Part shown: positions 24,148 through 36,410 of the stretch, piece by piece
How the letters are laid out: each line of letters begins with the position of its first letter
How positions within the stretch are numbered: the stretch's first letter is position 1
Assembly: GCA_029844215.1 (NCBI GenBank)
Contig: CM056721.1
Location: forward strand, 138,351,254 to 138,415,253
Source: Przewalskia tangutica
Taxonomy: Eukaryota > Streptophyta > Magnoliopsida > Solanales > Solanaceae
Direction: 5' to 3'
DNA: 64,000 nucleotides
Position numbers and translations under genes: made by a program
The notes under the pieces: model-generated
The model's database searches: none
What the model saw: the letters and a program-made list of their open reading frames with translations, nothing else
Told to the model about the DNA's origin: nothing

Positions 24148-25309
24148 GTGTGGACAATGTAGTGTTGAATGTTGCATTTGTTACTGTTACAATTTTTGTT
24201 AGACTAATTAGTTGTAGGAAGAATCTAGACCTGTCCACTGGGTCGGGGACCCGCCCGCCCCGATCCGAAAAAACCAAGGCCAGAGTCGGTTTATTTCTGA
24301 CCCGAGAGCCGTCTGACCCGAAAATGCGGAAACCCGATCACATGTAGGGTCGGGCCATAGTCAGAATTTTTGACCCTCCCGGCCCAGCCCGACCTCGACT
24401 CGACCTTCGACCCGCCACTGTCCGATCATATGTTGGAGTTTTTTGACATGTTTTAATAATTTATGTGATGCAGACTTTATGTTTTAACGTGAAGCAATAA
24501 CATAAAATGTAGGAAAGGGAGAAGAGAAAGTAGTTGTAAATTGGAAAAACTTTAAATGGTCATAAACTCTGTGCTCGGACGTCCATTTTACCCGTTTTTT
24601 TTTTTTTTTGATTTCGCGTATTTTTTGAAGACGGAAACACATATTCATCAAATATTTCACTAAGAAGAATGAAAGAAATGCAGCAGCCAAGAAAGAGACA
24701 TGGAAAAATGGCAAACCTTGACCTCCACATAAAAACTTAAACCTCAAAAACTAGTGCCCTCTTATCTGAAAATCAAAGTATAGCCAAGGGTATCATAAAT
24801 CTATTGACACGTCAATGGGGAGTAAAAAGAAAAGAGCAGCCAAATGAACCGCCACTGTTAAATCTAATGTACATATATGCAGCAAATGTTAATCGTCCAC
24901 TCAAATACTAGGATTTGGATCCTGAAGAAGCAATGGTACAGTTAAAGTGATCCAAATTAGTCCACAAACAAAGCATTGTAACCAAATTAGATGACTAACA
25001 CCACCATCTTGACTAGTACTGATAAGTTTTCATAAATCAAGACCAAAACCCACAATGCATGCAAGAGCACAGCAAATATAAATTTATATCAAATCTTACC
25101 AATCACTTATTGTTCAAAAAAAAAAAAAAGTAAGTTATTTTTGTTCCTATCATTAATCAAGTATAATACTAGTAATTACTACTACTATTTTACCTTTGAA
25201 TTTGGAACTCTCTCCCTGTAGTATCAAATCCAGTCTATATATGCATTAATTAAAATATCTACATAGACGATGAATCAATTCTTTTGTTAACAACAATAGA
25301 CGATGAAGA
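24148..25309. other. intergenic, with GC-rich possible hAT-derived patch
   Basis: The first bases may be leftover kinase sequence. Positions 24,224-24,430 are strikingly GC-rich, full of GGGTCGGG/CCCGACC words (CTGTCCACTGGGTCGGG at the left, the complement of CAGTGGCGGGTCG at the right), which resembles short hAT-like elements, but I cannot prove terminal repeats or a target duplication. The remainder is AT-rich without recognisable genes. Confidence 0.35.
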
Positions 25310-25643
25310 TGTTAAATATACATATGATAAACACATGATATACATGGATATTGTATGTATATTGAATGTATATTCAACAAGGTTTAGCCGAGAGGATGAG
25401 CAGCCCAGCAGAAGGCATGTCTCGGCCAGGCTCATCTCGGGCAGAAGGTTTTATTAGTGTATATTTGATATATATTAGATATTAGTATTGTACCTTAATT
25501 ATTTTGTAATATTATCATAATTGTATAGTTAGTCTCCTTATAAAATAGGAATTTAGATGTAGAATAGGAAAATGATTTTTCTATTGTAACTTGTATATAT
25601 ACACCTTTCATTAATAAGAATAATCAAGGGATTAATTCTTTCA
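25310..25643 (+). repeat. 5' LTR of the Ale-like element
   Basis: 334 bp, starts TGTTAAATATACATATGATA and ends ATTCTTTCA. Includes CTCGGCCAGGCTCATCTCGG, and a TATATATACACC box near the 3' end. Confidence 0.88.
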
Positions 25644-25657
25644 TGGTATCAAGAGTC
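25644..25657 (+). other. primer-binding site (initiator tRNA-Met type)
   Basis: TGGTATCAAGAGTC immediately follows the 5' LTR; the usual plant copia primer site is TGGTATCAGAGC. Confidence 0.8.
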
Positions 25658-25699
25658 TAGGTTATTTTCCTTGCTTCTGCTACTCACTCCTTTCTCGAT

Positions 25700-26640
25700 T
25701 TCCTCTTGAATTCCGTGACAAAAATCCCCCCTCGGTTTCTGCAAACCCGAGCCTCCCCTATCCCTAAAACATATTCTTGTACAAAGTTTGTTCTCTTCAT
25801 CCTGACTGATAAGAACACGTTTCATCCCGCACTAACAGTTTCTAACATCAAAAGCGTTCTTCCTATTGTTCTTGACCTAGAAACATTCAATATGGGACAT
25901 GGGCAGAATTATTCAAAATTCATGCAATGGCACATCAAGTTCTTCACCACATCATCCCTCCGACTCCTACAACGGGGGATGAGACCACCGAAGATAATGA
26001 TATACCCACTAAAGTGGACAATCCAAAATTATGGGTCATGTTTGACGCAAAGGTTCTCCAGTAGATTTATGCCACAATATCCATGGACCTTTTACAGACG
26101 ATTATGGAACCCAACTCCACAACTATGGCTACTTGGATTCGATTATGTGATATCTTTCAGGATAACAGTCATTCACGCATTGTCACCCTTGAATAGGAAT
26201 TTTCTCAAGTTGCTATGGTGAATTTTCCTAACGTTTCATCTTAAACGACTCAAGGACTTGGCGGATCAATTTTGCAACGTGGGGGCTCCTGTGAGCAATA
26301 GTCGTCTCGTCAAACATATGGTTGCAGGCCTATCCGAGGCCTATAATGAGGTTGCTTCAATCCTTCGTCAAAGTAATCCCCTTTCGGAATTCTATCAAGC
26401 CCGCTCCATGCTCACATTGGAAGAATCGGGTTTGGCTAAAAAGGTGGCTAGGGACTAGTACCGTCGAGTACAATTTTCCTCCTTTCGATTCCACCAACTT
26501 GAGCCAAAATCGCAACAACGGTGATGGTAAAAAGGGTCAAAATCGAAAAAATAATGGCAAGAATCACGGTGGCAACCGGAACAGTGGTAGTGGCGGTGGT
26601 GCCCCTCAGGGCAGTCAGTAGCATCCGTAGATGCGGGGCC
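25700..26640 (+). pseudogene. copia Gag remnant
   Basis: Broken Gag of the Ale-like element. Recognisable parts are the FHPALTVSNIKSVLPI-type start and LADQFCNVGAPVSNSRLVKH MVAGLSEAYNEVAS, followed by FYQARSMLTLEESGLA (UBN2-type Gag). Its C-terminal end is Asn/Gly-rich (NNGKNHGGNRNSGSGGG), a basic nucleic-acid-binding tail. Frame changes near 26,220 and 26,450. Confidence 0.75.
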
Positions 26641-26839
26641 AATAGTGGGCTCCACGCATGGCAGATGGGCCCCGCTTACCAGAATGCCCATCGATACTCC
26701 GAAATCGCGCTTCAATTTCGCCCGCCGTCAGTTCAATTTCAAACGGTTTATAAAGCGGCGATCGAATACTCGCCTCGCCCTCAAACCCATCACGCAGCGG
26801 GACCCACACAAACTGACATTGAATCCGCAATGCACACGT

Positions 26840-29800
26840 TTGGAATGACTAAACCGGATCCGAATTGGTACATGGACACAGGCGCCACTACCCACATGAC
26901 ATCTGACCAAGGTACTCTCTCGTCTTATTCCAATTTGAGCAATAATCGTGGTATAATTATTGGTAATGATAATTCAATTCCAATTAAGGGTTATGGTCAT
27001 AAAACTTTGTCTCCTCTCCATCCACCACTTGTCTTGAAAAATCCTTCATGCCCCAAAACTAATTAAAAATTTGGTGTCTGTTCGTAAATTCACCACTGAT
27101 AATTGGATTTCTATTAATTTTGATCTTTTTGGATTTTCTGTGAAGGATTTCAAGACGGGAGTCCTCTCTTGAGGTGTGACATTAGGGGGTATCTTTATCC
27201 AATCACACCAAGTCTCAGTTCCTGGCGTCAAGCCATTCCTTCCACTTTTGCAGCTCTTGCTCATTCCTTGTGGCATGCTCGTCTAGGTCATCCGGGATCG
27301 TTTATTTTGTCTGTCTTAGATAAAATAAACTTATTTCTTGTAAGGGTATACATAGTACTCTGAATTGTCAATCTTGTTCCATAGAAAAAATTGTTAAGTT
27401 ACCATTTATGGATTCTAATTCTACTACTTCAATGTCATTTGATATTATTCATAACGATTTATGGACATCTCATGTTCTTAGTTCATTGGGTCATCACTTA
27501 CTATGTTCTAATTTTAGATGATTATTCTAAATTTTTATGGACGTGTCCAATAGCAAAGAAATCTCAAGTTTTTTCCATCTTCTAAAAATTTAGAGCTTTC
27601 ATTAAGACCCAATTCGAACGAGAAATAAAAAATATCCAATGTGATAATGGCAAAGAGTATGACAATGATTTCGGGAATTTTGTGCTAAAAATAGAATCAA
27701 TTTTCGTTTTTCTTGTCCTCATACGTCTTCACAAAATGGAAAAGCCGAACGCAAAATTCGTACCATTAATAACATTATCCGAACATTCTTGGTTCATGCT
27801 TCCGTACCACCGTATTTTTGGCATCATGCTCTACAAATAACTACTGATATCCTTAAAATTCTTCCTTCCAAAGGTTTGACATATTCGTCCCCTCTTCAAA
27901 TTTTATATAATAAGACTCCTTCGTATTCACATCTTAGGGTCTTTGGGTGCTTGTGTTATCCCCTTTTTTCATCCACCACAATTAACAAACTTCAGGCCCG
28001 TTCTACTCCTTGTGTGTTTTTGAGTTATCCGTCAAATCACCGTGGTTATAAATGTTTTGATTTGTCATCTAATCGAATCATTATTAGTCGCCATGTCATT
28101 TTTGATGAGTCCCAATTTCCATTTGCTAAGGTAGAAAGTACCGTGCCTAGTTCGTATAATTTTTTGGATGATAGTTTATCCCCGTATATTATTCACTATT
28201 TTTTGAATTTATCCTACGCCCCGACTCTGCCAGCGGGCCCACTGCCCGCTGGTCCCTCAGTACCGTCGACACTGGGTCCAGAAACTGGGCCATCCTCCCA
28301 GCCTAGTTTTGGCCCAGATTGTGTCCAGCCTTTCACGGCTCGGTTCAATCTAAGCTGCTGGTCCTCGCTTTCAGCTCGACCAAGAGCCCATCGTCGGCGC
28401 CACCCGCCAGTCGAAAATTCCCAAAATTCACCAATTCTGCCCCGAGTCATGGACCAGTCACCCGAGCCCAACGGGTATTTTAAACCAAAAAGATATTTTA
28501 ATTTCAATTCTAATGTTCTTAAATCACTTTTACCCCGTAATCTTGTGTCTGCTTTAAATGACCCGAATTAAAAAATTGCTATGACTGATTAATATAATGC
28601 TCTTATTGATAATAAGACATGGGAGTTGGTGCCCCGTCCATCTGGTGTTAATATTATTCGGTCTATGTGGATTTTTGCTCATAAGGACAATTTTGACGGT
28701 TTATTTGTAAGGCATAAGGCTCGTCTTGTAGGTGATGGTAAGACTCAACAGATTGACGTTGATTGTGGTGAAACATTTAGCCCGATGGTCAAGCCGGCTA
28801 CCATTCACAGTGTACTCAGCTTGGCTCTTTCGAAAGCATGGACCATTCATCAACTAGACGTGAAGAATGCCTACATGGTGATCTCAAGGAGACAATATAT
28901 ATGCATCAACTCTTGGGGTTTAAGGATATCCTCATCATGTCTGTTTGCTGAAGAAGTACTTGTATGGGCTTAAGCAGTCTCCACGGGCTTGGTATAAGAA
29001 GTTTGCTGACTATGTTTCCTATTGGGTTCTCTCACAACGTGTATGATAGTTTATCGTCGGGGTTCTTCCATGGCTTATATACTATTATATGTGGATGATA
29101 TTATTTTGACTGTCTCTTCTAATGCGTCTATTATGACAATGCTCAGTTCTGAGTTTGCCATGAAAGACTTGGGGCCATTGAGTTATTTTTTGGGGATTGC
29201 TGTCACTCATCATGCACGGGGAATGTACTTATCACAGAGGAAGTATGCAACTGAGATCATTGAGAGGGATGAGATGTCATTTTGTAAGTCCACTTCCACT
29301 CCAGTTGATACTAAACCCAAGTTGGGCACTGCAGCTGACACTATCTATGAGGATCCGACTCGCTATCGTAGTCTTGCAGGGGCCCTTTAGTATCTTACAT
29401 TCACGCGACCGGATATTACATATGCCGTACAACAGATGTGTTTGTTTATGCATGACTCAAGGATTGAACATATGAATGCGCTCAAACATATTCTTAGGTA
29501 TGTTCAGGGAACACTTGATTATGAATTGCATTTGTATCCTTCGTCGACGTCTGCGCTTGTCTCTTATACAGATGTTGATTGGGATGGTTGTCCGGATACC
29601 AGACGTTCTACGTCTGACTATTGTATGTTTCTTGGAAATAACTTGGTCTCATGGTCTGCCAAACGTCAATCCACACTTTCACGTTCAAGTGCAGAGGCCG
29701 AGTATCGAGGGGTAGCCAATGTGGTCTCTAAGTCATGTTAGTTACGTAATCTTCTTTTAGAGCTCCATTGTCCTATTCAGAAAGCTACATTGGGGTATTA

Positions 29801-30035
29801 TGATAATATAAGTGACATCTACCTTTTCGGTAATCTAGTTCAGCACCAGCGCACTAAACACGTAGAGATGGACATTCACTTTGTTCGGAAAAAGGTAGCT
29901 AAAGGACAAGTACGCGTCTTCCATGTCCCTTCCAGATATCAAATTGCAGACATCTTTACAAAGGGTCTTCCCTTGGTCCTTTTTGAATATTTTAGAGACA
30001 GTCTCAGCGTACGAAGACAGCCCGATATGACTACG
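26840..30035 (+). pseudogene. copia Pol remnant: protease, integrase, RT, RNase H
   Basis: Protease near 26,865: YMDTGATTHMTSDQGTLSSY, an intact DTG catalytic motif. GAG-pre-integrase LWHARLGHPG at about 27,270. Integrase core around 27,440-27,800 with a late motif (SSQNGKAER) and several stops. Integrase C-terminal part and linker 27,789-28,571 in a long frame. Reverse transcriptase from 28,626 (VRHKARLVGDGKTQQ, HQLDVKNAY), catalytic YVDDI at about 29,090, then DLGPLSYFLG. RNase H 29,391-30,035 (SYTDVDWDGCPDTRRST, SSAEAEYRGVAN, HFVRKKVAKGQV, ADIFTKGLP). A TAG replaces a codon in LAGAL-YLTFTRPD at 29,388-29,390. All domains are present, none in one frame. Confidence 0.87.
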
Positions 30036-30041
30036 TGTGTG

Positions 30042-30383
30042 TGTTAAATATACATACAATATACATGGATATTGTATGTATATTGAGTATATATTCAACA
30101 AGGTTCATCCGAGAGGATGAGCAACCCATCATAAGGCATGTCTCGGCCAGGCCCATCTCAGGCAGAAGGCCCATCTCGGGCAGAAGGTTTTATTAGTGTA
30201 TATTTGGTATATATTAGATATTAGTCTTGTACGTTAATTAGTATTGTAATATTATCATAATTGTATAGTTAGTCTCCATATAGAATATTGATTTAAATGT
30301 AGAATAAAAAAAGGATTTTCCTATTGTAACTTGTATATATACACCTTTCATCAATAAGAATAATCAAGAGATTAATTCTTTCC
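30042..30383 (+). repeat. 3' LTR of the Ale-like element
   Basis: 342 bp, longer than the 5' LTR partly because a 20-bp CCCATCTC(A/G)GGCAGAAGG unit is duplicated. Its last base pair is CC rather than CA. No good polypurine tract precedes it. Followed by GAAGA. Confidence 0.87.
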
Positions 30384-30388
30384 GAAGA

Positions 30389-31290
30389 GTTAGCATCTTT
30401 ATTTCACACAAACACACGTATTCCATACCTAACAAGAACAAGTACAAGAAAACACAAGCACTTGCAAGATATAACAGTTTTGAACAACCAATCAAACCCC
30501 ACTATTTTAATTCAACAGTTTCATTAAGTTTATTTCTAACCTCTAATATTGGCAACTAAGGGCTCTTCTTTCTGTTGTGAGTTAGCTTCATTAGAGCTTG
30601 AAGAAGAATATTTAAGTTGCCATCACCGAATGTAGGAGTTGTTATGTTCTCATTCTCATGTTGAGTGCTAACGTAAAGCGAGGAGTTGAGCATGAACTGG
30701 CAAACCGAAGTCACTTTCGGAACCATACCTCCTACAGCTAACATGTGTCCAGTCCAGCGGGAACACGCAGCGCAAACGAACCTGAGCTGCTATACCGAAT
30801 CCGGAGTGGAAAGCTACGCCACTATACTTTAATGAAAGAGAGGCGTAGAAGCCACTTGACTTTATGTAGCAGGGAAAGGAGCTAAAAGCAAAAAGACTGT
30901 AAGTCGAGTTGCTGAAGTGACATCATCTCATTGAACGTAGATATTTGTTGTGTAGCAGTTCGCTTTCTTCGTACCCCCCTTCATCCTTACCTTTATTTAA
31001 CTTTAACCAAGCCCTACCCAGTATCCAACCCCGGCCGCTTCGTGCAGGACCTACTACAACATCATATTTGCAACGACCTCAGGGTCGAGAGGAGGCAAAT
31101 GCTCCCAGAACAGACCCAGCCTTTGCTCCGATTGGAGCTTCTCCTCTTCTACTAGAGAGATTTCGATAGCATCAAGTTGATCATGACTAATTTGTTGCTG
31201 CAAATTTTGGAAAGTTGAGCTATTATTAAAGGATTCGAAACTTATAAGTTACTTAAAAGCTACAAAAAAGAGGGAGAAGACAACACTATA
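30389..31290. other. intergenic between copia elements; one unassigned small ORF
   Basis: No recognisable repeat. A 62-codon - strand ORF (30,556-30,744) starting MLAVGGMVPKVTSVCQF could be the tail of an unknown exon, but I do not recognise it and it has no supporting context. A + strand low-complexity Leu/Pro-rich frame at 30,931-31,155 looks non-genic. Confidence 0.3.
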
Positions 31291-31295
31291 ATTAC

Positions 31296-31502
31296 TGTAA
31301 GATGATATTAATCTCCCTTAGGGAGTCTTCTCATTAATATCAAAGTATATATAGAGTACAATAATCATCCCTTATACAATAGGAATCCTAAGCCTATACA
31401 AAAGAAGAATCCTAGTCTTACCATAATTATATTTACACAATATATGGAAATATTCTAATTATGGGTAGGGATACAATTGTTTTTATAATATACATGTTTA
31501 CA
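31296..31502 (-). repeat. 3' LTR of the split copia element
   Basis: 207 bp. In + orientation starts TGTAAGATG and ends TTTACA. The adjacent CACCCCCTCAGTCGGAGAAG is the complement of a polypurine tract, which fixes the element's direction as - strand. Confidence 0.85.
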
Positions 31503-32199
31503 CACCCCCTCAGTCGGAGAAGGAGGAGGCCGGACGCTGATGTCACGACCAAATTTCTGTGGCATGACGGTACCTACCGGGTACCGCCAGTATATGTCAG
31601 AGAATAGCAGCGGAACATACATAACACATTACTTAGAGAAAAGGGTAAACATTACTGGCCAGCCGATAAGGCTGCCTTCTATAAAACATACTTAACAAAA
31701 GTATAGTAATACAACTGGTTCTTATAGCCCAAAACACCAACGTGACTACAGACCTCTAGGAATAACAATCGTATGACGGGCCCCGCCATACCCCTGAATG
31801 TACAAAAGTCTATAACCGTGGAATCATACCAAAAGACAAGCCTCCGGAGAGATGGAGCTTCCCAAGAAATGAGCGGTGATCCTAAGAGCGGACCCGAAGT
31901 TACGATCTCGACTGCAGATGAACGCACTTCAAGGAGGTCGATAACAGTACCAAGTATGTGAAATCAAAATATCAGAATGAATTCATAATAACATATATAT
32001 AAAGCAGAGACATGTATGAGAGCCAAACTAAAGGACACAACAGATACGCAGCCGTGTCAAGTCAGGGACTCACGCCCTCTAAGTCATCACTCAAATATAA
32101 CCATAGGTCTCATGCCCATAATATCAATCGTGCGTGGAATTCCTTCTTCATCACCGGCGGTCATGATATAACAACACTAAGGAGTACATATGAATACTA

Positions 32200-32540
32200 G
32201 ATCCCACTCAGATCATAAGAACTGCGAGGCAAAGACGGCGCATAGCTACGAGATCCACCTGCATCCTCAATCGACCGGGGCAAGACGAAGCCGCCTACGA
32301 TCCACCGCACAACAATACTATAATCGAAATCACGGTGGCCAAGGCAAGTGCGATAGCCTCTACGAGATCCACCTGCCACATCGCTGATCGGCAAGCACGC
32401 AGCAACCACCGAGATCCACCTCAGATCACACCACTTCGCCTAACACGACCGGCAAGTACGAAAGCCAACTACGGATCCACTCGCATCACGCCTCGACGGC
32501 AGTACGAGGGCTAACTACTAGATCCACCTCGCATGAGACC
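32200..32540. repeat. LTR minisatellite (left LTR)
   Basis: Irregular units of roughly 50-60 bp built from GATCCACCT, CGCATC and GGCAAGTACGAAAGCCAACT-like words. The same array is at 37,075-37,430 in the partner LTR and, inverted, at 58,425-58,730. Confidence 0.75.
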
Positions 32541-33683
32541 TCGTGGAGAGCTAATCCATGGAATAATATCATCAGGAAACGAACCTCATCATGGCCGCGT
32601 ACCCGTGGAATCCTCCATCATCGATGCAGACGCCCAAATAGGCTCATAATTACATGCTTTTAGTTCGAATTGTAATACCATGCCTTTATATAAACCAAGA
32701 CAATTACCATGCCTTCTTTTCACATAAACCAAGAGAATTCTTATTTAAGCAAGCCAAAGTACTATGTACGTACATTCTTTTCGAAAGCCTCCTTTTTATG
32801 TAAAATCCAAGATACTAACACTCGTAGTATCGAGGCATGTCTATTTTTCAAAGTAAGTTACTACACCTTTAGAAAAACCATTTCATAGCTTGAAACCAAG
32901 TAACTTCAATCTTCCCACAATCTAGACAACTTATGCTCATTAATCAAAATAGACAACTTTCATAATCTTCCATAAAGTTATTATAACCAACTTCCCATAA
33001 AGCCGTTATACTAACTTCATGCTTTAGAAATTTACGACATCCTTATCCATTCATAAGGCCGTTATAACTAACCTCCCATAAAGCCGTTATAACTCCTTAT
33101 GAACCATTTCGTTCTTTTACTAGCCAAGAGGCTTATACTTCAAACAAATTCATACAATTTTCAAAATACTTTGCTCTTATCTTTTAGAATAATTCAATAT
33201 TCAATACTTTCACACCAAAAGTTCTCTATACTTCATTAGGTCAAGAAAGTCCTTGTCTATCTTATTTAGGATAAACCATTCCTTAAGAACAAGCGGGTTA
33301 ACTTCTTAACCCAACTAACTTAGACATTTTCTTAAAACAAGTCAAGTATAACAAAAGGATTTACTTCATTCAAAACACGACGCTCACCGTACTATATAGT
33401 TATAACTACTCATGCTCAAAGGATAAGAAAGTTTCCACATACCTCTTCGGTCAATCCACTTGCTAAGCTCAAACTACCGCAAGTAATATGCCAACCTATA
33501 ATAACCATAATACGTTTATTAACCTCTAATTTCAATGTAGGAATTATCTAAGTTCAAAGCCCCTAAATTCTATGGAAAATCGGCATTTCCTTTGTTTCTA
33601 CATACTTTGCCACCTTTTAAGGTCCATATTCAACATCCAAACGCCACTTCTTAGGCCCAACAATCCAAACAATCTCAAGGGGA

Positions 33684-33709
33684 TTACACACCTAAACTTG
33701 GGTGTGTAA
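33684..33709. other. conserved LTR hairpin
   Basis: TTACACACC-TAAACTTG-GGTGTGTAA: a 9-bp perfect stem with an 8-base loop, present at equivalent positions in all five long LTRs of the window. Confidence 0.7.
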
Positions 33710-35027
33710 AATTCTGCCCCAAAAGGTAAACAATTAACTTAACAAGTCTAAGGTAGTTTTTAGGCTACAACATGCTCACATAATTTTCTTAACCAATTCT
33801 TTCACATCCAAAACATATTTCTTACATGAATGACTCTAAGAGCATTATTCATCGCACAAGTTCTTTCTTCTTAACATGCAATACTAGAACTAATTCTAAA
33901 GGAAGAAATGTTACCTTAAAGCTTTAGCCAAATCTATTCCAACAATTTTGCTAACCTCCTTTCCAAGAATACCACCACAATAATCTTCACAAGCTAGCCA
34001 CAAGTTTCTTCTTGCCTTTTCTTTCAGATTTCTCCTAAGGCTAAAATATCTCTTGGAATTTTAGAGAAGGAGGAGCTTGAACTTTTAAGAGAGAAGGGAG
34101 AGCTTTTGTCAAGAGAGAGATGAAGTATGACCAAGTCTTGAAGACTTGGTCAATATAACATGCAAAAATCAGATGGGACACTTGTCACCCTCCCAAGGTC
34201 TTTTAAAGGAAAAATCGACTTTTCCTAAGTTTTTCCGCCAGAATCCGCCTCGGCGCGCCTGCTTCCGGCGGCAAGGCGCGCAACTCTGCGGACCAGATCT
34301 TCCGAGCCGGCCTGCTTCCGGCGCGGCTGAAACTTCAGCGACCCTCAAGATATTCTGGCCATGCCAGATCCAGCCGCGCCCCGCGCCTGTCTCAAACACA
34401 TTTTTGTCCGACTCAGATCGAACTTGTAATTCTCATAACGTTTACCCGACGCCCTATCGATTTAACGGTTGGTTGCGTTGGAATCTAGACTCAACGAACT
34501 ACGCCGTGGCCTTTAAAATACTTAGGAACTCTCAATGAATCGGTCATAACCCGCCTCAAAGTTGACTAAAACCCGTCCGAATAATCCGTCCCACCTATCC
34601 TTTGAAAATTTAAGTATTACATGCTAAATGACGCTATCATACATAGGGTCGAACTACGGTATAACATTCTCCCTTAGAAACATTCGCCACGAATGTTCTT
34701 TCGAGCCAACCATCGTTCTTGGTACATCCTCGTACTATATACTAATGGAACTTCATTATGCCACCTATGACCCTAAGATATCGCACACGCATACCCATTC
34801 ACCGTAAGTCAAACGTAAAACGAACCCAACATACGAACCATTACTACTTACTCATTCACTACTAATGTAATTTCGCTCGAATTTACCACTCATTCTATCA
34901 CACGCATACGCCTCAATATCCTCTGCTCATAACACTAAATCATACAACAATCCTATCATGCATACTAATCTCTAAAGCGGTCAAAGACATACCGTAATTA
35001 TTGCTTCACATTCCCTCGCTGCTCTAA

Positions 35028-36000
35028 TCAATCATGATCCCGCCGCACTACGCATAACAAAAGAAGGCGATGAACCACCCATCGATCACGGCGTCGAATC
35101 TCTACATCCGTGCTATCTCTCGGTGGACGTTCCTCGCATAATGGCCTGGCTGGCGCATGCATAGCAATTACCCAAACTAGCACGACACCCATAATGGGTG
35201 TTACCACATCGGCTACACCGGTAGAGGTGGCTTCTCGCACTAACACCCTTACTCTCCGAAACTCAACCTCGAGCCCCGCCCCGCCCCGATCTCCCGAACG
35301 CCCCAAGATCGTGGTGGAGTACTCGCATCGCCGAGTGAGCATAACTAGCCTGCTGCTGAGGCGGTCCGCCTCGAAAACCGCCCTGAGATCCTGCTTGTCG
35401 CCTCTTGGCCGGGCTCGAGTCAAGTCGGCCCTCCTTTCTCTCGCCTCTATCCTCGCGATATGCTCGCATCTGGCGATATCCATACCGGGTCAAGAGCTAC
35501 ACTCCAAGCACGCATAATCATATGACGCCTAGCCCCATCACATAGCGATGAACTGCATCGCCATATTGGCTACAATAGTGTCGCATACCGCCAAAGAGTC
35601 AAACTCCATGCTGACTTCGATGGTCCTCCCATTCTCGCCTCAAGGTCAAGAATCTATCCACGCGGCTCTCTCAACTCGGGAGGCAAGAAGTGATCGAAGG
35701 CCTCTGCGAACTCCTCCCAACCCTGGAAGAGCACCTCCTCAGACAATTCCTATGACTCAAACCGGTTCAACGCAATATCGCAGAACTCGTAGAAGCTAAC
35801 ACAACGGACTCGCCTCCGAGGCCCTAAGCACTGCGTTGTCGCCGCACTGTCGAATAAACTCCCGAGGATCCTCCTCGGACCTCAACCATAGAACTGGTGG
35901 ATTACAACTCGAAAGTCCCAATCCTTAAATCGTCGGCCTAGGGTTAGCCACGGCCGGCGCTGCCGCTCGCCACGATGCTAGTCAACAACCCGACCGCTCT
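35028..36000 (-). pseudogene. Del/Tekay-like Gag remnant
   Basis: Interior of the gag-only element. On the - strand, in several frames, it reads words typical of this Gag family: a DPREF-like start near 35,880, WEEFAEAF and LPPEL about 35,690-35,730, SMEFDSLAV near 35,600, a YVMGLG-like segment near 35,540, then the basic linker ERKEGRLDSSPAKRRQ and Gln-rich GGPPQQQASYAHSA around 35,350-35,440. Many single-base breaks, concentrated in GC-rich DNA. No protease, RT or integrase follows, so the element depends on others for movement. Confidence 0.6.
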
Positions 36001-36390
36001 CGTAATCCCTATACTCGCCGCCGCGAATCGGGGCTCGCACGGAACCTTCGAGCTACCGCCGCTCGCCTTCTAATATCGGCGCCAGAATAACTCGCCGACC
36101 CGCCATCGCCTCGTGCATAGTTTGTGCTCGAGTCCCGTAACTCTGCGTGCACCACTAGCGCCTCCCGCTGACGCTTGCCCTTCGGGCTCGTCGCCTTCCG
36201 CGAGGCATAATCGGTACATAAGAATAGGTCGAGAGACTCAACCTACTATGACAAATTTCATCGCACGATCTCAAAGAGAGAAGAATGGAAACTAACCCTA
36301 AATGTCCTGCACCTCCCGATTATAGATGTGGTGCACAACACACCGATAATCAAGACTTACTAGACACGATCAGAGAAACTTTCCGAGGAC

Positions 36391-36406
36391 TAATCGCTCG
36401 ATACCA
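36391..36406 (-). other. primer-binding site of the gag-only element
   Basis: On the - strand TGGTATCGAGCGATTA, four bases inside the right LTR; close to the plant initiator tRNA-Met site TGGTATCAGAGC. It defines the right LTR as the 5' LTR. Confidence 0.75.
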
Positions 36407-36410
36407 CTTT

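Larger units (their letters stand above)
25310..30383 (+). mobile_element. Ty1/copia retrotransposon (Ale/Retrofit-like), full length but decayed
   Basis: 5.07 kb with short LTRs (TGTTAAATATACA...), target duplication GAAGA at 25305-25309 and 30384-30388, and an initiator-tRNA-Met-type primer site. Coding order Gag, protease, integrase, reverse transcriptase, RNase H is that of copia. Several stops and frameshifts break the polyprotein. Short LTRs, compact size and AEAEYRGVANVV in RNase H suggest the Ale lineage. Confidence 0.88.
31541..34666 (-). repeat. left (3') long LTR of the gag-only element
   Basis: 3,126 bp; TGTCACGACC...GTATAACA in + orientation. Contains a minisatellite at about 32,200-32,540, the conserved hairpin 33684-33709 and a GC-rich block 34,240-34,390. 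AT-rich parts (32,641-33,160) are almost identical to the right LTR (37,522-38,040). Confidence 0.87.

Noticed and set aside
24484..24747. 87-codon - strand ORF beginning MRFKFLCGGQGLPFF
   Set aside because: No recognisable domain; Lys-run and AT-rich composition, with no splice or homology support.
28214..28507. 97-codon - strand ORF, Gly/Arg/Trp-rich
   Set aside because: It is the antisense shadow of the Pro/Ser-rich integrase-RT linker of the Ale-like copia element.
32200..32540. Possible CRISPR-like array of regularly spaced repeats
   Set aside because: Units are irregular tandem repeats inside a plant LTR, with no unique spacers, no cas genes and a eukaryotic context.
35110..35517. 135-codon + strand ORF in the gag-only element
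   Set aside because: Antisense to the Gag remnant, in a GC-rich region where open frames arise by composition.
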